This document shows positions 21,834-30,609 of a DNA stretch of 64,000 nucleotides, piece after piece. How positions within the stretch are numbered: the stretch's first letter is position 1; every line of letters begins with the position of its first letter. The stretch covers positions 2,904,980 to 2,968,979 of the forward strand of contig KB906724.1 of NCBI GenBank assembly GCA_000381565.1, given 5' to 3'. The position numbers and the translations under genes were made by a program. The notes under the pieces were generated by a model, which saw only the letters and a program-made list of their open reading frames with translations, was not told where the DNA came from and made no database searches. This DNA is from Oxalobacteraceae bacterium AB_14. GTDB lineage: Bacteria; Pseudomonadota; Gammaproteobacteria; Burkholderiales; Burkholderiaceae_D.

Positions 21834-23188
21834 GGGTTCATCCTTGTTTCGTTGGCGCCGCCGCCGTTGACGGCTGCTTGCAGGCGGGTCTCGGCGATCC
21901 AGAAATCGCGCTGGGTGTCGATGGCGGTGTTGACGCTGTTGAGCTGTTCGCGCGAGTCGGCCAACAGTTCGAACACGCTGGCCAGCATGCCGTTGTAGCG
22001 CAGCAGGACCTCGTCGGAGATCTTTTTACGCAGCGGCACCACCTCGTCGCGGTAGTTGCGCGCGATCTCGTAGGTGGTGCGGTAGGACGAATACGCCTCG
22101 CGCACTTCGGAGCGCGCGCGCACCGCCGCATCTGCCGCCCGGTACACGGACTGCATGTACTGCGCCTGCGCACGCGCCACCTTGGCGCCGCCCCAGTCGA
22201 AGATCGGCAGTTCGAACGTGACCTGGTAGCCGTTCTCGCGCGGCAGCCCGGTGCTGCTCTTGTTGGCGTAGCCGGCATCGAACACGTTGATGAAGCCGGT
22301 GGCCTTGGTCAGGCCGAGGGCGTCGGCCATGGCTTCGGTATCGCGGCGCGCGGCCAGCAAGTCCAGCCGCTGGGACATGGCCTGGGCTTCGGCGTTGTTC
22401 ATCGCGCGCGGTTGCGGCGGCAGATCGGGCAAGCGCTCCGGCAGCACGAAATTCCTCTGTTCGCCGGACAGGCCCAGAAGCCGTATCAATTGTTCGCGCG
22501 AGGCCACAGCTTCATGGCGGCTGCGGGCCAGCTGCGTCAACGCATCCTGGTAGAAGGCGCGCTCGCGGGCCTGATCCAGCTTGCTCCAGTTGCCGGCCTT
22601 GGACATTTTTTCCGCCAGCTCGGCCGACGCTTCGGCGGCGCCCCGTACCTGATCCGCAAACGCGGCCGATTGCGCGGCCGCCACGGCCATGAAATAGGCG
22701 CGCCGCGTGTCCCCTGCCAGCTGGACGGCCTGCGCGGCGGCGCGCAGCTTGGCCTGTTCGAAGCGCCGCTGTTCGATGCGCGAGCGGGCCGGCAGCGTCA
22801 GCAGACCGGCGATGTCGAACATCACGCTGCGATCGATTTCAGCCTCGCTGCCGCCGCGTATGCGGCCGAAACCCAGGCTGGGGTTGCGCAGGCGGCCCGC
22901 CTGGACGAACTCGGACTCGGCTACGCCCAGCTCCGCAAAGGAAGCCCTGAGCGCCGGGCTGTTGAGCAGTGCGATCTGCACCGCGCTTTCCGGGGACAGC
23001 GTTTGCGCCAGCAGCGCGCTCACCTGCTGCTTATTATTGGCGTCGCGGGAGAAGCCGGCCGGCTGGCCAATGCGCTCCTGCGTCAGCCGCGAGACGTCAT
23101 TCAGCCCGCCGTCACCGGACAGGCTGGCGCAACCCGTCAGCAGAACGAACGAAAGTCCTGCGGGCAGCAGTATAGGGATGTGTTTCAT
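21830..23188 (-). CDS. TolC-family outer-membrane efflux lipoprotein of the copper operon
   Basis: This 452-aa protein starts MKHIPILLPAGLSFVLLTGC with a lipobox (TGCAS, Cys20). It has two outer-membrane-efflux repeats with long helices, for instance ESAVQIALLNSPALRASFAE and YNGMLASVFELLADSREQL. CusC-like outer-membrane factors pair with an RND pump and adaptor, but neither is encoded here. In many Burkholderiales copper operons this TolC-like gene sits directly before the multicopper oxidase. The overlap with that gene is four bases. Confidence 0.85.
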   Translation of the reverse strand: MKHIPILLPAGLSFVLLTGCASLSGDGGLNDVSRLTQERIGQPAGFSRDANNKQQVSALLAQTLSPESAVQIALLNSPALRASFAELGVAESEFVQAGRLRNPSLGFGRIRGGSEAEIDRSVMFDIAGLLTLPARSRIEQRRFEQAKLRAAAQAVQLAGDTRRAYFMAVAAAQSAAFADQVRGAAEASAELAEKMSKAGNWSKLDQARERAFYQDALTQLARSRHEAVASREQLIRLLGLSGEQRNFVLPERLPDLPPQPRAMNNAEAQAMSQRLDLLAARRDTEAMADALGLTKATGFINVFDAGYANKSSTGLPRENGYQVTFELPIFDWGGAKVARAQAQYMQSVYRAADAAVRARSEVREAYSSYRTTYEIARNYRDEVVPLRKKISDEVLLRYNGMLASVFELLADSREQLNSVNTAIDTQRDFWIAETRLQAAVNGGGANETRMNP

Positions 23189-23241
23189 AGAATTCCTGAA
23201 AAATTACGGATACGCGGGACCGGCCCGCAGCGTCGGCAAAG

Positions 23242-23589
23242 TCAGGACAGGCGCGGCGGACGTTCCAAGGTGGCGGGAATATAGGCGGTCATCGAAGGTT
23301 CGGCCGCGATGAAGCCGGCGCCGGAATCCGATGCGGGCAGCACAAGCGAAGGCACGGCGGGCGGCGCCGAAGCGCCCACGCAGCTGGCGCAATGACTGCA
23401 CTTGCCATGCGCGCCGGACGCCTGCTGATCCGATTTTGCAGGCCTGCAGTGCTCCACCTGCACCGCCGGCTGGCCGGCCGCCAGCATGGTCGATGTCAGC
23501 GCAGCGCACGGAATCAAGACGACAGCCGTTCCCTGCAGCGGCAAGGCTGCCATCAAAATCCAGAGCAGGAAACGGATGAATGGGCGCAT
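23242..23589 (-). CDS. Small exported Cys/His protein heading the copper operon
   Basis: The ATG at 23589 gives 115 aa beginning MRPFIRFLLWILMAALPLQG, a signal peptide. The central part holds several Cys and His residues (VEHCRPAKS, GKCSHCASCVG), a plausible metal site. The C-terminus is Pro-rich. The longer frame from 23667 adds no recognisable signal. As the first gene of the copper operon it may be a periplasmic copper-binding or sensing protein. No family name is assigned. Confidence 0.65.
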   Translation of the reverse strand: MRPFIRFLLWILMAALPLQGTAVVLIPCAALTSTMLAAGQPAVQVEHCRPAKSDQQASGAHGKCSHCASCVGASAPPAVPSLVLPASDSGAGFIAAEPSMTAYIPATLERPPRLS

Positions 23590-23670
23590 AAGTGGGCAAT
23601 GGTACCGCAGTCTCTCCACGAGAGGCAACTGTGTGTAGCTTACACCTTCCCATTGCGGTAAGGTCAAGTC

Positions 23671-24525
23671 CTATTTCAGGATCAGGCGTGCGACCACCGG
23701 GTGATGGTCGGAAGGATAGCGCCGGTCCAGCGAGTCGCTCAACACCGCATACTTTTGCACGTCGAAATGGCGGTCGACGAAGATGTAGTCGATCCGATCC
23801 GTCATGGCCGCGTCCAGGTGGAAGTCGTTGAAGGTGCCGACGGGGCCATATGGCGGCGCCGCGCTGACCCGGAAAGCGTCGCGCATGGCCTTGGCCATGG
23901 TCTGTATCTGCGCCGTCTCCGGCGTCGAATTGAAGTCGCCGACACAGATAGCCGGTGCGCCGCGGGTGATCTCGGCCATTTTGCGCAGCACCAGGTCGGC
24001 GGAGGCGCGTCGGGCCTGTTCGCCCTGGTGGTCGAAGTGGACCGAGAAGACGAAGAACGAGCGCCCGCTGGTCCGGTCGCGCAGGTGCGCCCACGACGCC
24101 AGCCGGTGGCAGCAGGTGGCGTCCCAGCCGAACGAGGGACGGTCCGGTGTTTCGCTCAACCAGAAGTCGCCCTTGCCCTGCAACGCGAAACGGCTCCTGC
24201 GAAAATAGATCGCTGAATGTTCGCCGGCGTCTTTGCCGTCGTCGCGGCCGACGCCGACATGGCCGTATTCCTCCATCTGGGCCAGGTCGGCGATTTGATC
24301 GGCCAGGCCTTCCTGGGTGCCGAAGATATCGAACTCGTGGTAGCGGATCAGCGCCTTGACCATCTCCTTGCGCGCCGGCCAGGCGTTGGCGCCGTCGCCG
24401 GCATTGTTGTAGCGCAGGTTGTAGGTCGCGACATTGATCGGCGCCGCCATCGCTGGCGCGCAGGCGATGGCGAGCAGGATGGCAAACGCGGACACACGTG
24501 CGCGCAGCGAAAACATCATTCTCAT
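23671..24525 (-). CDS. Exported endonuclease/exonuclease/phosphatase family protein
   Basis: This 284-aa protein has a signal ending ACAPAMAAP, then the EEP-family sequence: INVATYNLRYNN, FGTQEG (Glu metal ligand), SVHFDHQGEQARRAS, ICVGDFNSTPE and the C-terminal PSDHHPVVA with the catalytic Asp-His. The closest feel is the short secreted phosphodiesterase/sphingomyelinase-like branch. The substrate cannot be read. Its ATG overlaps the small upstream gene by four bases. Confidence 0.85.
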   Translation of the reverse strand: MRMMFSLRARVSAFAILLAIACAPAMAAPINVATYNLRYNNAGDGANAWPARKEMVKALIRYHEFDIFGTQEGLADQIADLAQMEEYGHVGVGRDDGKDAGEHSAIYFRRSRFALQGKGDFWLSETPDRPSFGWDATCCHRLASWAHLRDRTSGRSFFVFSVHFDHQGEQARRASADLVLRKMAEITRGAPAICVGDFNSTPETAQIQTMAKAMRDAFRVSAAPPYGPVGTFNDFHLDAAMTDRIDYIFVDRHFDVQKYAVLSDSLDRRYPSDHHPVVARLILK

Positions 24526-24695
24526 GTCGAACGGCTCCCTTGTATCTGTTGATCGGCAAGCCTTGACGGGATGATCTCGGCGATCATCCCGCCCTCCTCG
24601 TCCAGGTAGTCGCGTTGATGCTCCGGCAGTTCCATATCCATGAAACGCTCGAAATTGTCTTCATCGATGTCTTGCAGTGTGACGTGAGCTGCCAT
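24522..24695 (-). CDS. 57-aa acidic protein, possible truncated acetyltransferase N-terminus
   Basis: The ATG at 24695 follows GAGGATCTTC. The product begins MAAHVTLQDIDEDNFERFMD, continues MELPEHQRDYLDEE and ends polar. The beginning resembles the first strand and helix of GNAT acetyltransferases, which would then continue for another 100 residues. Here the frame ends and overlaps the nuclease start. It could be a genuine small protein or the remnant of a truncated GNAT gene. I lean slightly to a real, coupled small gene because of the good ribosome site. Confidence 0.45.
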   Translation of the reverse strand: MAAHVTLQDIDEDNFERFMDMELPEHQRDYLDEEGGMIAEIIPSRLADQQIQGSRST

Positions 24696-24703
24696 GAAGA
24701 TCC

Positions 24704-25480
24704 TCAAGCGAGGATATTCAGGCCGCCATCGACATACACGGTGCTGCCTGTCAGGCGGTGCGCATATTGGGAGGCCAGGTAGGCGCAGGTGTTGCCGACA
24801 TCGAGGATATCGACCAGTTGCCCCAACGGCGACCGCGCCGCCGCGTCGCGCAGCAGCAGTTCGAAGTCCTTCAGGCCGGAGGCGGCCCGCGTCTGCAGCG
24901 GTCCCGGCGAGATGGCGTGCACGCGGATGGCGTGGGGACCCAGCTCATAAGCCAGATAGCGGCAGCACGCTTCCAGCGCCGCCTTCACCGGACCCATGAC
25001 GTTGTAGTTCGGGACCACCTTATCGGCGCCGTGGTAGCTCATGGCGAACATGCTGCCGCCGTCCGTCATCAGCGGCACGGCCAGCTTGGCCATCCGAACA
25101 AAGGAGTGGCAGGACACATCCATCGCCTGCAAAAAGCCATCGAGCGAACAGTCCAGCAGTCCGCCTTGCAGATCGGCCTTCGGCGCGAAGGCGATCGAAT
25201 GCACCAGGATATCGAGCTTGCCCTGCTCCGCCAGCGTTGCAAACAGCGCTTCCATCTCGCCGGGCTTCGTCACGTCCAGCGGCAGCAGCTGCGCGTCGAT
25301 TTGCGCGGCCAGCGGCGCTACGTGCGGCAGCGCCTTGTCGTTCAGATATGTGAGCACCACTTCCGCGCCCAGCTGGCGGAACGTCAGCGCACAGCCCCAG
25401 GCAATCGAATGTTCGTTGGCTACGCCCACCACCAGCGCGCGCTTGCCGGCCAAAATCGGATAAATCGTTTCCGTGTTCAT
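24704..25480 (-). CDS. fabI: Enoyl-ACP reductase (FabI-type)
   Basis: The ATG at 25480 overlaps the acetate kinase stop (ATGA), giving 258 aa. The divergent SDR features of FabI are visible: the NADH loop VVGVANEHSIAWGCA, HSIAFAPK, the catalytic pair in YNVMGPVKA (Tyr and Lys six apart), and VHAISPGPLQTRAASGL. FabI reduces enoyl-ACP in the last step of fatty-acid elongation. Its place after pta and ackA matches a known betaproteobacterial operon. It may be a second FabI specialised for this context. Confidence 0.9.
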   Translation of the reverse strand: MNTETIYPILAGKRALVVGVANEHSIAWGCALTFRQLGAEVVLTYLNDKALPHVAPLAAQIDAQLLPLDVTKPGEMEALFATLAEQGKLDILVHSIAFAPKADLQGGLLDCSLDGFLQAMDVSCHSFVRMAKLAVPLMTDGGSMFAMSYHGADKVVPNYNVMGPVKAALEACCRYLAYELGPHAIRVHAISPGPLQTRAASGLKDFELLLRDAAARSPLGQLVDILDVGNTCAYLASQYAHRLTGSTVYVDGGLNILA

Positions 25481-26670
25481 GCATGCTCCAGTAAGGTCAG
25501 CGTGTGACGGGCTATCATCAATTCCTCGTTGGCGGGCACCACCCAAACCGCCACTTTGCTGTCGGCGGCGCTGATGCGCGCAACGCCGCGCGGATTGGCC
25601 GTATTGGCGGCGGCGTCCAGCTTCACGCCCAGCCAGGCGGCGTCGCGGCAAACGGCGGCGCGCAAGGCCACACTGTTCTCGCCTATGCCGCCGGAGAAGA
25701 CCAGCGCATCGAGCCCGCTCAGGGCTGCCGCCAGCGAACCAAGTTCGCGGCCGATGCGATAGACCATTAAATCAATCGCTGCCTTGGCGCGTGGATCGTC
25801 GCTCTGCTCCAGCGTGCGCATGTCCGACGAAACCCCGGAGACGCCAAGCAGGCCCGACTCCTGGTACAGCATTTTCTGCACGGCGGCGACATCCATGCCC
25901 AGTTCGTCGATCAGGTAGAGCACCACGCCGGGATCGAGCGCGCCGCAACGCGTGCCCATGGGCAGGCCGTCCACGGCGGTGAAACCCATCGTGCTGGCGA
26001 CGCTGCGGCCCGCCGCCATCGCGCACATGCTGGCGCCGTTGCCCAGATGCGCGGCCACCACCCTGGCGCCGGACAGCGACGGATCGGCGTCCGGCAGGCG
26101 GCTGGCGATGTATTCGTATGAAAGTCCGTGGAAACCATAGCGCCGCACGCCCTGCTCCGTGATCCGCGCCGGCAGCGCGAAAGCCTGCGCTTGCGCCGGC
26201 TGGCCGACGTGGAAGGCGGTGTCGAAGCAGCCGATCTGCGGCACCTCCGGCGCCATCGCCATCACGGCGCGCACCGGCGCCAGATTGTGCGGCAGGTGCA
26301 GTGGGGCCAGCGGTATCAGCTTCTCCAACGCCGCCAGCACCTCAGGATTGAGGCGCTGCGGCCCGCTGTAGGCCACGCCGCCATGCACTATGCGGTGGCC
26401 GACCGCCACCACGCGATGGCCTTCGAGGTGGCTCTGCGAGAAGTCGAACAGGAAGCGCATGCCGGCTTCGTGGTCGAGCGGAACGTCCGGCCAGCTGCGC
26501 TCTCCGATGGATTTGCCTTGCGCGTCCTGGGCGCTGAAGCGCGTGACGCCGCTGTACAGGTTCTCGATCTTGCCCTTGAAGGTCAACGCCAGCGCGGCGC
26601 CGCTGAACAGCGAGAACTTGATGCTCGACGAGCCGGCGTTGATGACGACGATGCTATCGTTGGGGGCCAT
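25477..26670 (-). CDS. ackA: Acetate kinase
   Basis: This 397-aa protein has the ASKHA kinase signatures of acetate kinases: VVINAGSSSIKFSLF at the N-terminus, GHRIVHGG, FDTAFH, RRYGFHGLSYEY, AHLGNGASM and FSGGIGENS. It interconverts acetate and acetyl phosphate with ATP. It lies four bases after the phosphotransacetylase-like gene, forming the Pta-AckA pathway. Confidence 0.95.
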   Translation of the reverse strand: MAPNDSIVVINAGSSSIKFSLFSGAALALTFKGKIENLYSGVTRFSAQDAQGKSIGERSWPDVPLDHEAGMRFLFDFSQSHLEGHRVVAVGHRIVHGGVAYSGPQRLNPEVLAALEKLIPLAPLHLPHNLAPVRAVMAMAPEVPQIGCFDTAFHVGQPAQAQAFALPARITEQGVRRYGFHGLSYEYIASRLPDADPSLSGARVVAAHLGNGASMCAMAAGRSVASTMGFTAVDGLPMGTRCGALDPGVVLYLIDELGMDVAAVQKMLYQESGLLGVSGVSSDMRTLEQSDDPRAKAAIDLMVYRIGRELGSLAAALSGLDALVFSGGIGENSVALRAAVCRDAAWLGVKLDAAANTANPRGVARISAADSKVAVWVVPANEELMIARHTLTLLEHA

Positions 26671-26674
26671 GGCG

Positions 26675-27625
26675 TCAGTCTCCCAGGATGCGGGCGCCAG
26701 CCAGCTTGCTGTGTGCCACCAGCACCGCCACCGCGCAGGAGGCGAGGCGCGCGGTCACCGAATCGGCGCGGCTGGTCAGGATGATCGGCACGCGGGCGCC
26801 GAGCACAATGCCGGCTGCCGCGGCGCCGGCCATGAAGGTCAGGCTCTTGGCCAGCATGTTCCCTGCCTCCAGATCCGGCGCCACCAGGATATTCGCCTTG
26901 CCGGCCACCGGCGACACCAGATGCTTGATGGCGGCCGCCTCCGGATCGATGGCGTTGTCCATCGCCAGCGGACCATCGAGGATGCCGCCGGTGATCTGGC
27001 CACGGTCCGCCATTTTGCACAGCGCCGCCGCGTCGATGGTCGACGGCATCTTGGCGCTGACCGTTTCGACCGCCGCCAGGATGGCCACCTTGACGGAATC
27101 GAACTTCAGCACGTGGGCCAGGTCGATGGCGTTCTGGATGATGTCGACCTTGTCGTCCAGCGTGGGGTTGATGTTGACGGCGGCGTCGGTGATGATCAGC
27201 GGATCGCTGCGGCCCGGCACGTCCATCACGAAGCAATGACTCAGACGGCGGGCGGTGCGCAGGCCGGTGTCGCCGGCGACCACGGCGCCCATCAACTCGT
27301 CGGTGTGCAGGCTGCCCTTCATCAGCACCGAGGCCTTGCCTTCGCGGACCAGCTCCACCGCGCGGAACGCCGATGCGTGGCTATGTTCCGTGTCGATCAG
27401 GGGCAACGCGGAGATATCCAGTCCCGCTTCTTCCGCAGCCTTGCGGATGCGCGCTTGCGGGCCGACCAGTATCGGGCTGATCAAACCCATGCGGGCGGCG
27501 TCCAGCGCCGCTTCCAGCGCGTGGCTGTCGCACGGGTGCGCCACGGCGACTGTCACGGGTCCAACTTTGCGCGCCGCAGCGATCAGGATGTCGTAATTCG
27601 GGTGAGGCGTGTTCGGGACATTCAT
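26675..27625 (-). CDS. Phosphate acetyl/butyryltransferase
   Basis: This 316-aa protein matches the short (domain-III-only) phosphotransacetylase/phosphate butyryltransferase family: ALEAALDAARMGLISPILVG, VLMKGSLHTDELMGAVV, NPTLDDKVDIIQNAIDLAHV and ILVAPDLEAGNMLAKSL. It transfers the acyl group between CoA and phosphate, and acetate kinase follows immediately. Several Oxalobacteraceae and Burkholderia have this short form beside ackA and fabI. Acetyl versus butyryl preference cannot be told. Confidence 0.88.
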   Translation of the reverse strand: MNVPNTPHPNYDILIAAARKVGPVTVAVAHPCDSHALEAALDAARMGLISPILVGPQARIRKAAEEAGLDISALPLIDTEHSHASAFRAVELVREGKASVLMKGSLHTDELMGAVVAGDTGLRTARRLSHCFVMDVPGRSDPLIITDAAVNINPTLDDKVDIIQNAIDLAHVLKFDSVKVAILAAVETVSAKMPSTIDAAALCKMADRGQITGGILDGPLAMDNAIDPEAAAIKHLVSPVAGKANILVAPDLEAGNMLAKSLTFMAGAAAAGIVLGARVPIILTSRADSVTARLASCAVAVLVAHSKLAGARILGD

Positions 27626-27739
27626 TTACTCTCCTGGGCAGTAAGCCAGGGGAATGATAGCAATAACTGCAAATAAAGCAATTGAAAATTGCTGCGCTGC
27701 CGCATGGTCCCGAAAGGCGTCAACGCCCGCTTGAGTCCG

Positions 27740-29635
27740 CTACATGGTCCAGGTGCGCATGCCGATCCAGCCGATCGAGCATGCATAGGCGGCGATCACC
27801 AGTATCCCTGCCGATGTGAGCCCTGCTTGCCAGCGCACCAGCAGGCTGGCGGGCCTGGTCCTCAACGCGTACCACATGCCCGCCGCCGCCAACAGCGGGA
27901 ACGCCACGCTGCACAACAGAATCGGCAGTGAAAGCAGGCTCGGCGTGGCCAGCATCGCCATGGTCCCTATGCCGCCGGATATGCCGATCAAGGGCAGGAT
28001 GAGGGTGGCGCACAAGCTGCCCAAGGCCAGCAACGGCATCAGCCGCACCTTCCAGCCACCCTTCGCTTGCAAGGTCTTGCGATACGCGGCCACGCCCCAG
28101 ACAGGCAAGGCCAACAGGCCGAACACGCCGCCAAGCAAGGCCAGCGCGGCAACCATGGCGTAAGCGGCGACGCGCCACGTGGCCTCGCGCTTGCGGTCAC
28201 CCAGGCCGCCCGACAGCAAGTAGGTCTCCCCCTCTTGCACGGCGAAGGCCAGGCTGGCCGCCTCCCGGTCGGCGCGGCGGAACGTGTGTTTGCCGGTCGG
28301 CAGATAGGACTTGCCGCCAATACGCAGGCCGCCATCGACCAGGGTAACCCTCGACATGCCCAAGACCTCCGCATAGGGGCGCATCAGGTTCTTGGCCGGC
28401 GTCACATTGCGATAGAAGCCGGTCAGCGCGGCCAGTTCCGCTGGCTCGACGGCGAACAAGGGCGCTGGCGATGGCGCCTGCTTGCGGCTCAGGTAAGCCT
28501 GGATCAGGCCGGTAACAGGCGTCCGGAAATCGACGCCCTCGCCGCCATTGGCCAGCACCACATAGCCACTGCCTTGCGCAGCCGAATAGCCGTAGACGGA
28601 GGTGAAGGAATCGATTTCTCCATTATGCCCACGAAAAACCGGCCCGGTCTCGCTCAGCGGGAAGTTGCCCAGGCCATAGCCTTGGTCCAGCCCTGCCCGC
28701 GCAGCCAGCGAGGACTCGCCATGCTCGATGCGCGCGACTGCCTGCGGCGACAGAATCCGTTGCCCATCGACCGTGCCCCTGCCCACAAAGAACAGAACCA
28801 GGCGCGATAATTCCCGCACACTGGTGGCCAACGATCCGGACGGCGGCATGATGATGTGCTGGTACGGCGTCGGCGCACCATCGGGCGCGTAGCTTTTGGC
28901 CAGCCTCGCCGCCAGTTCGGGCGTCAGCGTGAAGTCGGCGCTCGCCATGCCCATCGGCCGCAGCACGTGTTCGCGCTCGTAGGCGGCGAAGTCCTGTCCC
29001 GCGACTTTTTCCAGCACATAGCCCGCCACCGCCGGGCCTGCGTTGGCATAGACGGCGAACTGGCCGGGCCGCCAGCGACTGACATACTCCGGGCTGGCGA
29101 ACTCGACGCCGCGCCGCACCGACCAGCCGGGCCCGTTCTGCAGCTCGACACGTGTGCTGATGTCAGGCCAGCCGGTCGTATGTTCGAGCAAGTGAACGAG
29201 CCGTACCGGGTCGCTCTGTTCCCATGGATTGTTAAAACTGATTTCGGGCGCGAGGTCGGCCAGCCGCGCGTCCAGTTTCAGTTTGCCGTTCTCGACCAGC
29301 TGCATGATGGCGATGCTGGTGAAACTCTTGGAAATCGAGGCGGCGCGGAAGATCGTATCCGGCGTGACCTGCACGCCGCTGGCCTTGTCCGCCACGCCAT
29401 AGCCTTTGAGCAGGACCAGCTTGCCGTCTTCCACCACGGCGAGCGCCGCGCCCGGAATGCCGCGCTGGGCGAACACTTTTGCCAGGCGCTGGTCCAGCTC
29501 TTGCAAGGTGGACGGCGCGGATTCTGCGGCGCTGGCCGCCGCCGAGCTGGCCAGCGCCAACAGCAGCGCGCTGAACAAACGGTAAGGTTTTGCACGGAAA
29601 GTGCTGGGCATGCAGTGATCTGGCGACGATGGCAT
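27740..29635 (-). CDS. Class C beta-lactamase-like serine hydrolase with membrane domain
   Basis: This 631-aa protein has a signal (about 18-37), then a serine beta-lactamase/esterase domain (about 40-390) with the SxxK motif in ASISKSF (Ser100, Lys103), YANAGP as the second motif, and HNGEI at the position of the third. The C-terminal part has four or five membrane helices (about 500-630). Such fusions are seen in uncharacterised membrane-anchored hydrolases and D-aminopeptidase/esterase relatives. It is not a true resistance enzyme by sequence. Confidence 0.82.
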   Translation of the reverse strand: MPSSPDHCMPSTFRAKPYRLFSALLLALASSAAASAAESAPSTLQELDQRLAKVFAQRGIPGAALAVVEDGKLVLLKGYGVADKASGVQVTPDTIFRAASISKSFTSIAIMQLVENGKLKLDARLADLAPEISFNNPWEQSDPVRLVHLLEHTTGWPDISTRVELQNGPGWSVRRGVEFASPEYVSRWRPGQFAVYANAGPAVAGYVLEKVAGQDFAAYEREHVLRPMGMASADFTLTPELAARLAKSYAPDGAPTPYQHIIMPPSGSLATSVRELSRLVLFFVGRGTVDGQRILSPQAVARIEHGESSLAARAGLDQGYGLGNFPLSETGPVFRGHNGEIDSFTSVYGYSAAQGSGYVVLANGGEGVDFRTPVTGLIQAYLSRKQAPSPAPLFAVEPAELAALTGFYRNVTPAKNLMRPYAEVLGMSRVTLVDGGLRIGGKSYLPTGKHTFRRADREAASLAFAVQEGETYLLSGGLGDRKREATWRVAAYAMVAALALLGGVFGLLALPVWGVAAYRKTLQAKGGWKVRLMPLLALGSLCATLILPLIGISGGIGTMAMLATPSLLSLPILLCSVAFPLLAAAGMWYALRTRPASLLVRWQAGLTSAGILVIAAYACSIGWIGMRTWTM

Positions 29636-29725
29636 CGGTGCTCCGTTGAGTGGTTATAGTGTGCTAGTTAAGTAGCACAGTAGCGCAATCATAGAGCATC
29701 TTGGTTGAAATGCAAGCCAATTTTT

Positions 29726-29757
29726 AAGGTTCATCGCGGAGTATCGGGATGAACCTT
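29726..29757. repeat. Perfect 10-bp hairpin
   Basis: AAGGTTCATC (29726-29735) pairs with GATGAACCTT (29748-29757) around a 12-base loop. No T-run follows on either strand in the right position, so it is not a standard terminator. It lies between two divergent genes in a 399-base gap (29636-30034) that also holds the nested repeats described separately. The bases at 29660-29725 show nothing else I can name. Confidence 0.5.
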
Positions 29758-29796
29758 GCCCGCGCCATTGGCATGCTCAGGGCGGGTCCCGTTTTT

Positions 29797-30016
29797 TCGG
29801 CTTTTACTAAAACGTGATAACCACTGCTACCGAACGCTAATCACCGATATTTCGTGCGGGTTTGCGATATTTTTGGAACTAAACGGCGCTAAGCGGCTCT
29901 AATAAATATAGGCCGTAGAAATTAGTACCGCTTAGCGTTCGGCGAGGAAATTTTAGTAAGTGTTAGCGCGCTGTAGTACTGGTCAGTAGAGCTTAGCAGC
30001 GCTTAGTAAAAGCCGA
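29797..30016. repeat. Nested inverted-repeat element of about 220 bp
   Basis: Three perfect inverted repeats are nested. TCGGCTTTTACTA (29797-29809) pairs with TAGTAAAAGCCGA (30004-30016); CCGAACGCTAA (29830-29840) pairs with TTAGCGTTCGG (29932-29942); CGCTAAGCGG (29887-29896) pairs with CCGCTTAGCG (29928-29937). The segment is AT-richer than the genome and has several extra CTAAGC/GCTTAG motifs. It ends 18 bases before the RAMA-domain gene. It could be a MITE-like insertion with 13-bp terminal repeats, or a structured leader. No clear target duplication is visible. Confidence 0.6.
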
Positions 30017-30034
30017 TTTTAGGGAGCCCCCACC

Positions 30035-30592
30035 ATGTCCATGTATCGCCTCCATTTCCCGATCCGCGTGCCCGACGATATGCTCGTCGAATTGGGCAAA
30101 TTCACAGGCACTTTCTGGTCGGATTCCTTTGCCCAGGAGCCCTTCGTCATCGAGGCAATTCGCAACGACATCAAGCCCGCGCCGCCGGCCCCGCAGCAGC
30201 CCGTTGAGGCGAGCGAGGCGGGATGCCAATGGAAGCAGGTGCTCCTTCCCGAGGGGACCAGGCTGCGCGCCAGCTTCGGCCGCCAGCCCTATTTCGCCAC
30301 AGTGGTGGGGGTGGAAATCAAGTACGACGGGCACGCAGTATCGCCGTCCTGCTTTGCCAACCTCTACGGCAGCGGCAACCGCAATGCCTGGAAAACCGTC
30401 TGGCTGCGCCTTCCCGGCAGTAACGAGTGGCTGCTGGCCGACGTCTGCCGCTCGGCGCGCAAAGCGGCGCTAGCGCGTTTGCACGGGGATGGCGTGCAGG
30501 CGGACAGCCAGCGTTCACCGGCGCCCGGCTCCGGACGAAGCGCCCGCCGCAGGAAACGCCGTGCGGCGAAACAAATTTCCGGAAATCCGTGA
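30035..30592 (+). CDS. RAMA-domain protein (possible modified-DNA binder)
   Basis: This 185-aa protein has a short N-terminal part (MYRLHFPIRVPDDMLVELG) and a central segment (about 68-140) with the RAMA pattern: LPEGTRLRASFGRQPYFATV, VSPSCFANLYGSG, NRNAWKTVWLRLPGS. RAMA domains accompany restriction-modification and chromatin proteins and are predicted to sense modified bases. The C-terminus is very basic (SGRSARRRKRRAAK), fitting nucleic-acid binding. A ribosome site (AGGGAG) precedes the ATG. No restriction or methylase gene is adjacent. Confidence 0.65.
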   Translation: MSMYRLHFPIRVPDDMLVELGKFTGTFWSDSFAQEPFVIEAIRNDIKPAPPAPQQPVEASEAGCQWKQVLLPEGTRLRASFGRQPYFATVVGVEIKYDGHAVSPSCFANLYGSGNRNAWKTVWLRLPGSNEWLLADVCRSARKAALARLHGDGVQADSQRSPAPGSGRSARRRKRRAAKQISGNP

Positions 30593-30609
30593 AGAAGCAT
30601 TTTTAAGCC

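Noticed and set aside
29726..29757. Intrinsic terminator at the 10-bp hairpin
   Set aside because: The stem is good, but neither strand has a T-run after it, and the flanking genes are divergent, so no terminator is needed there.
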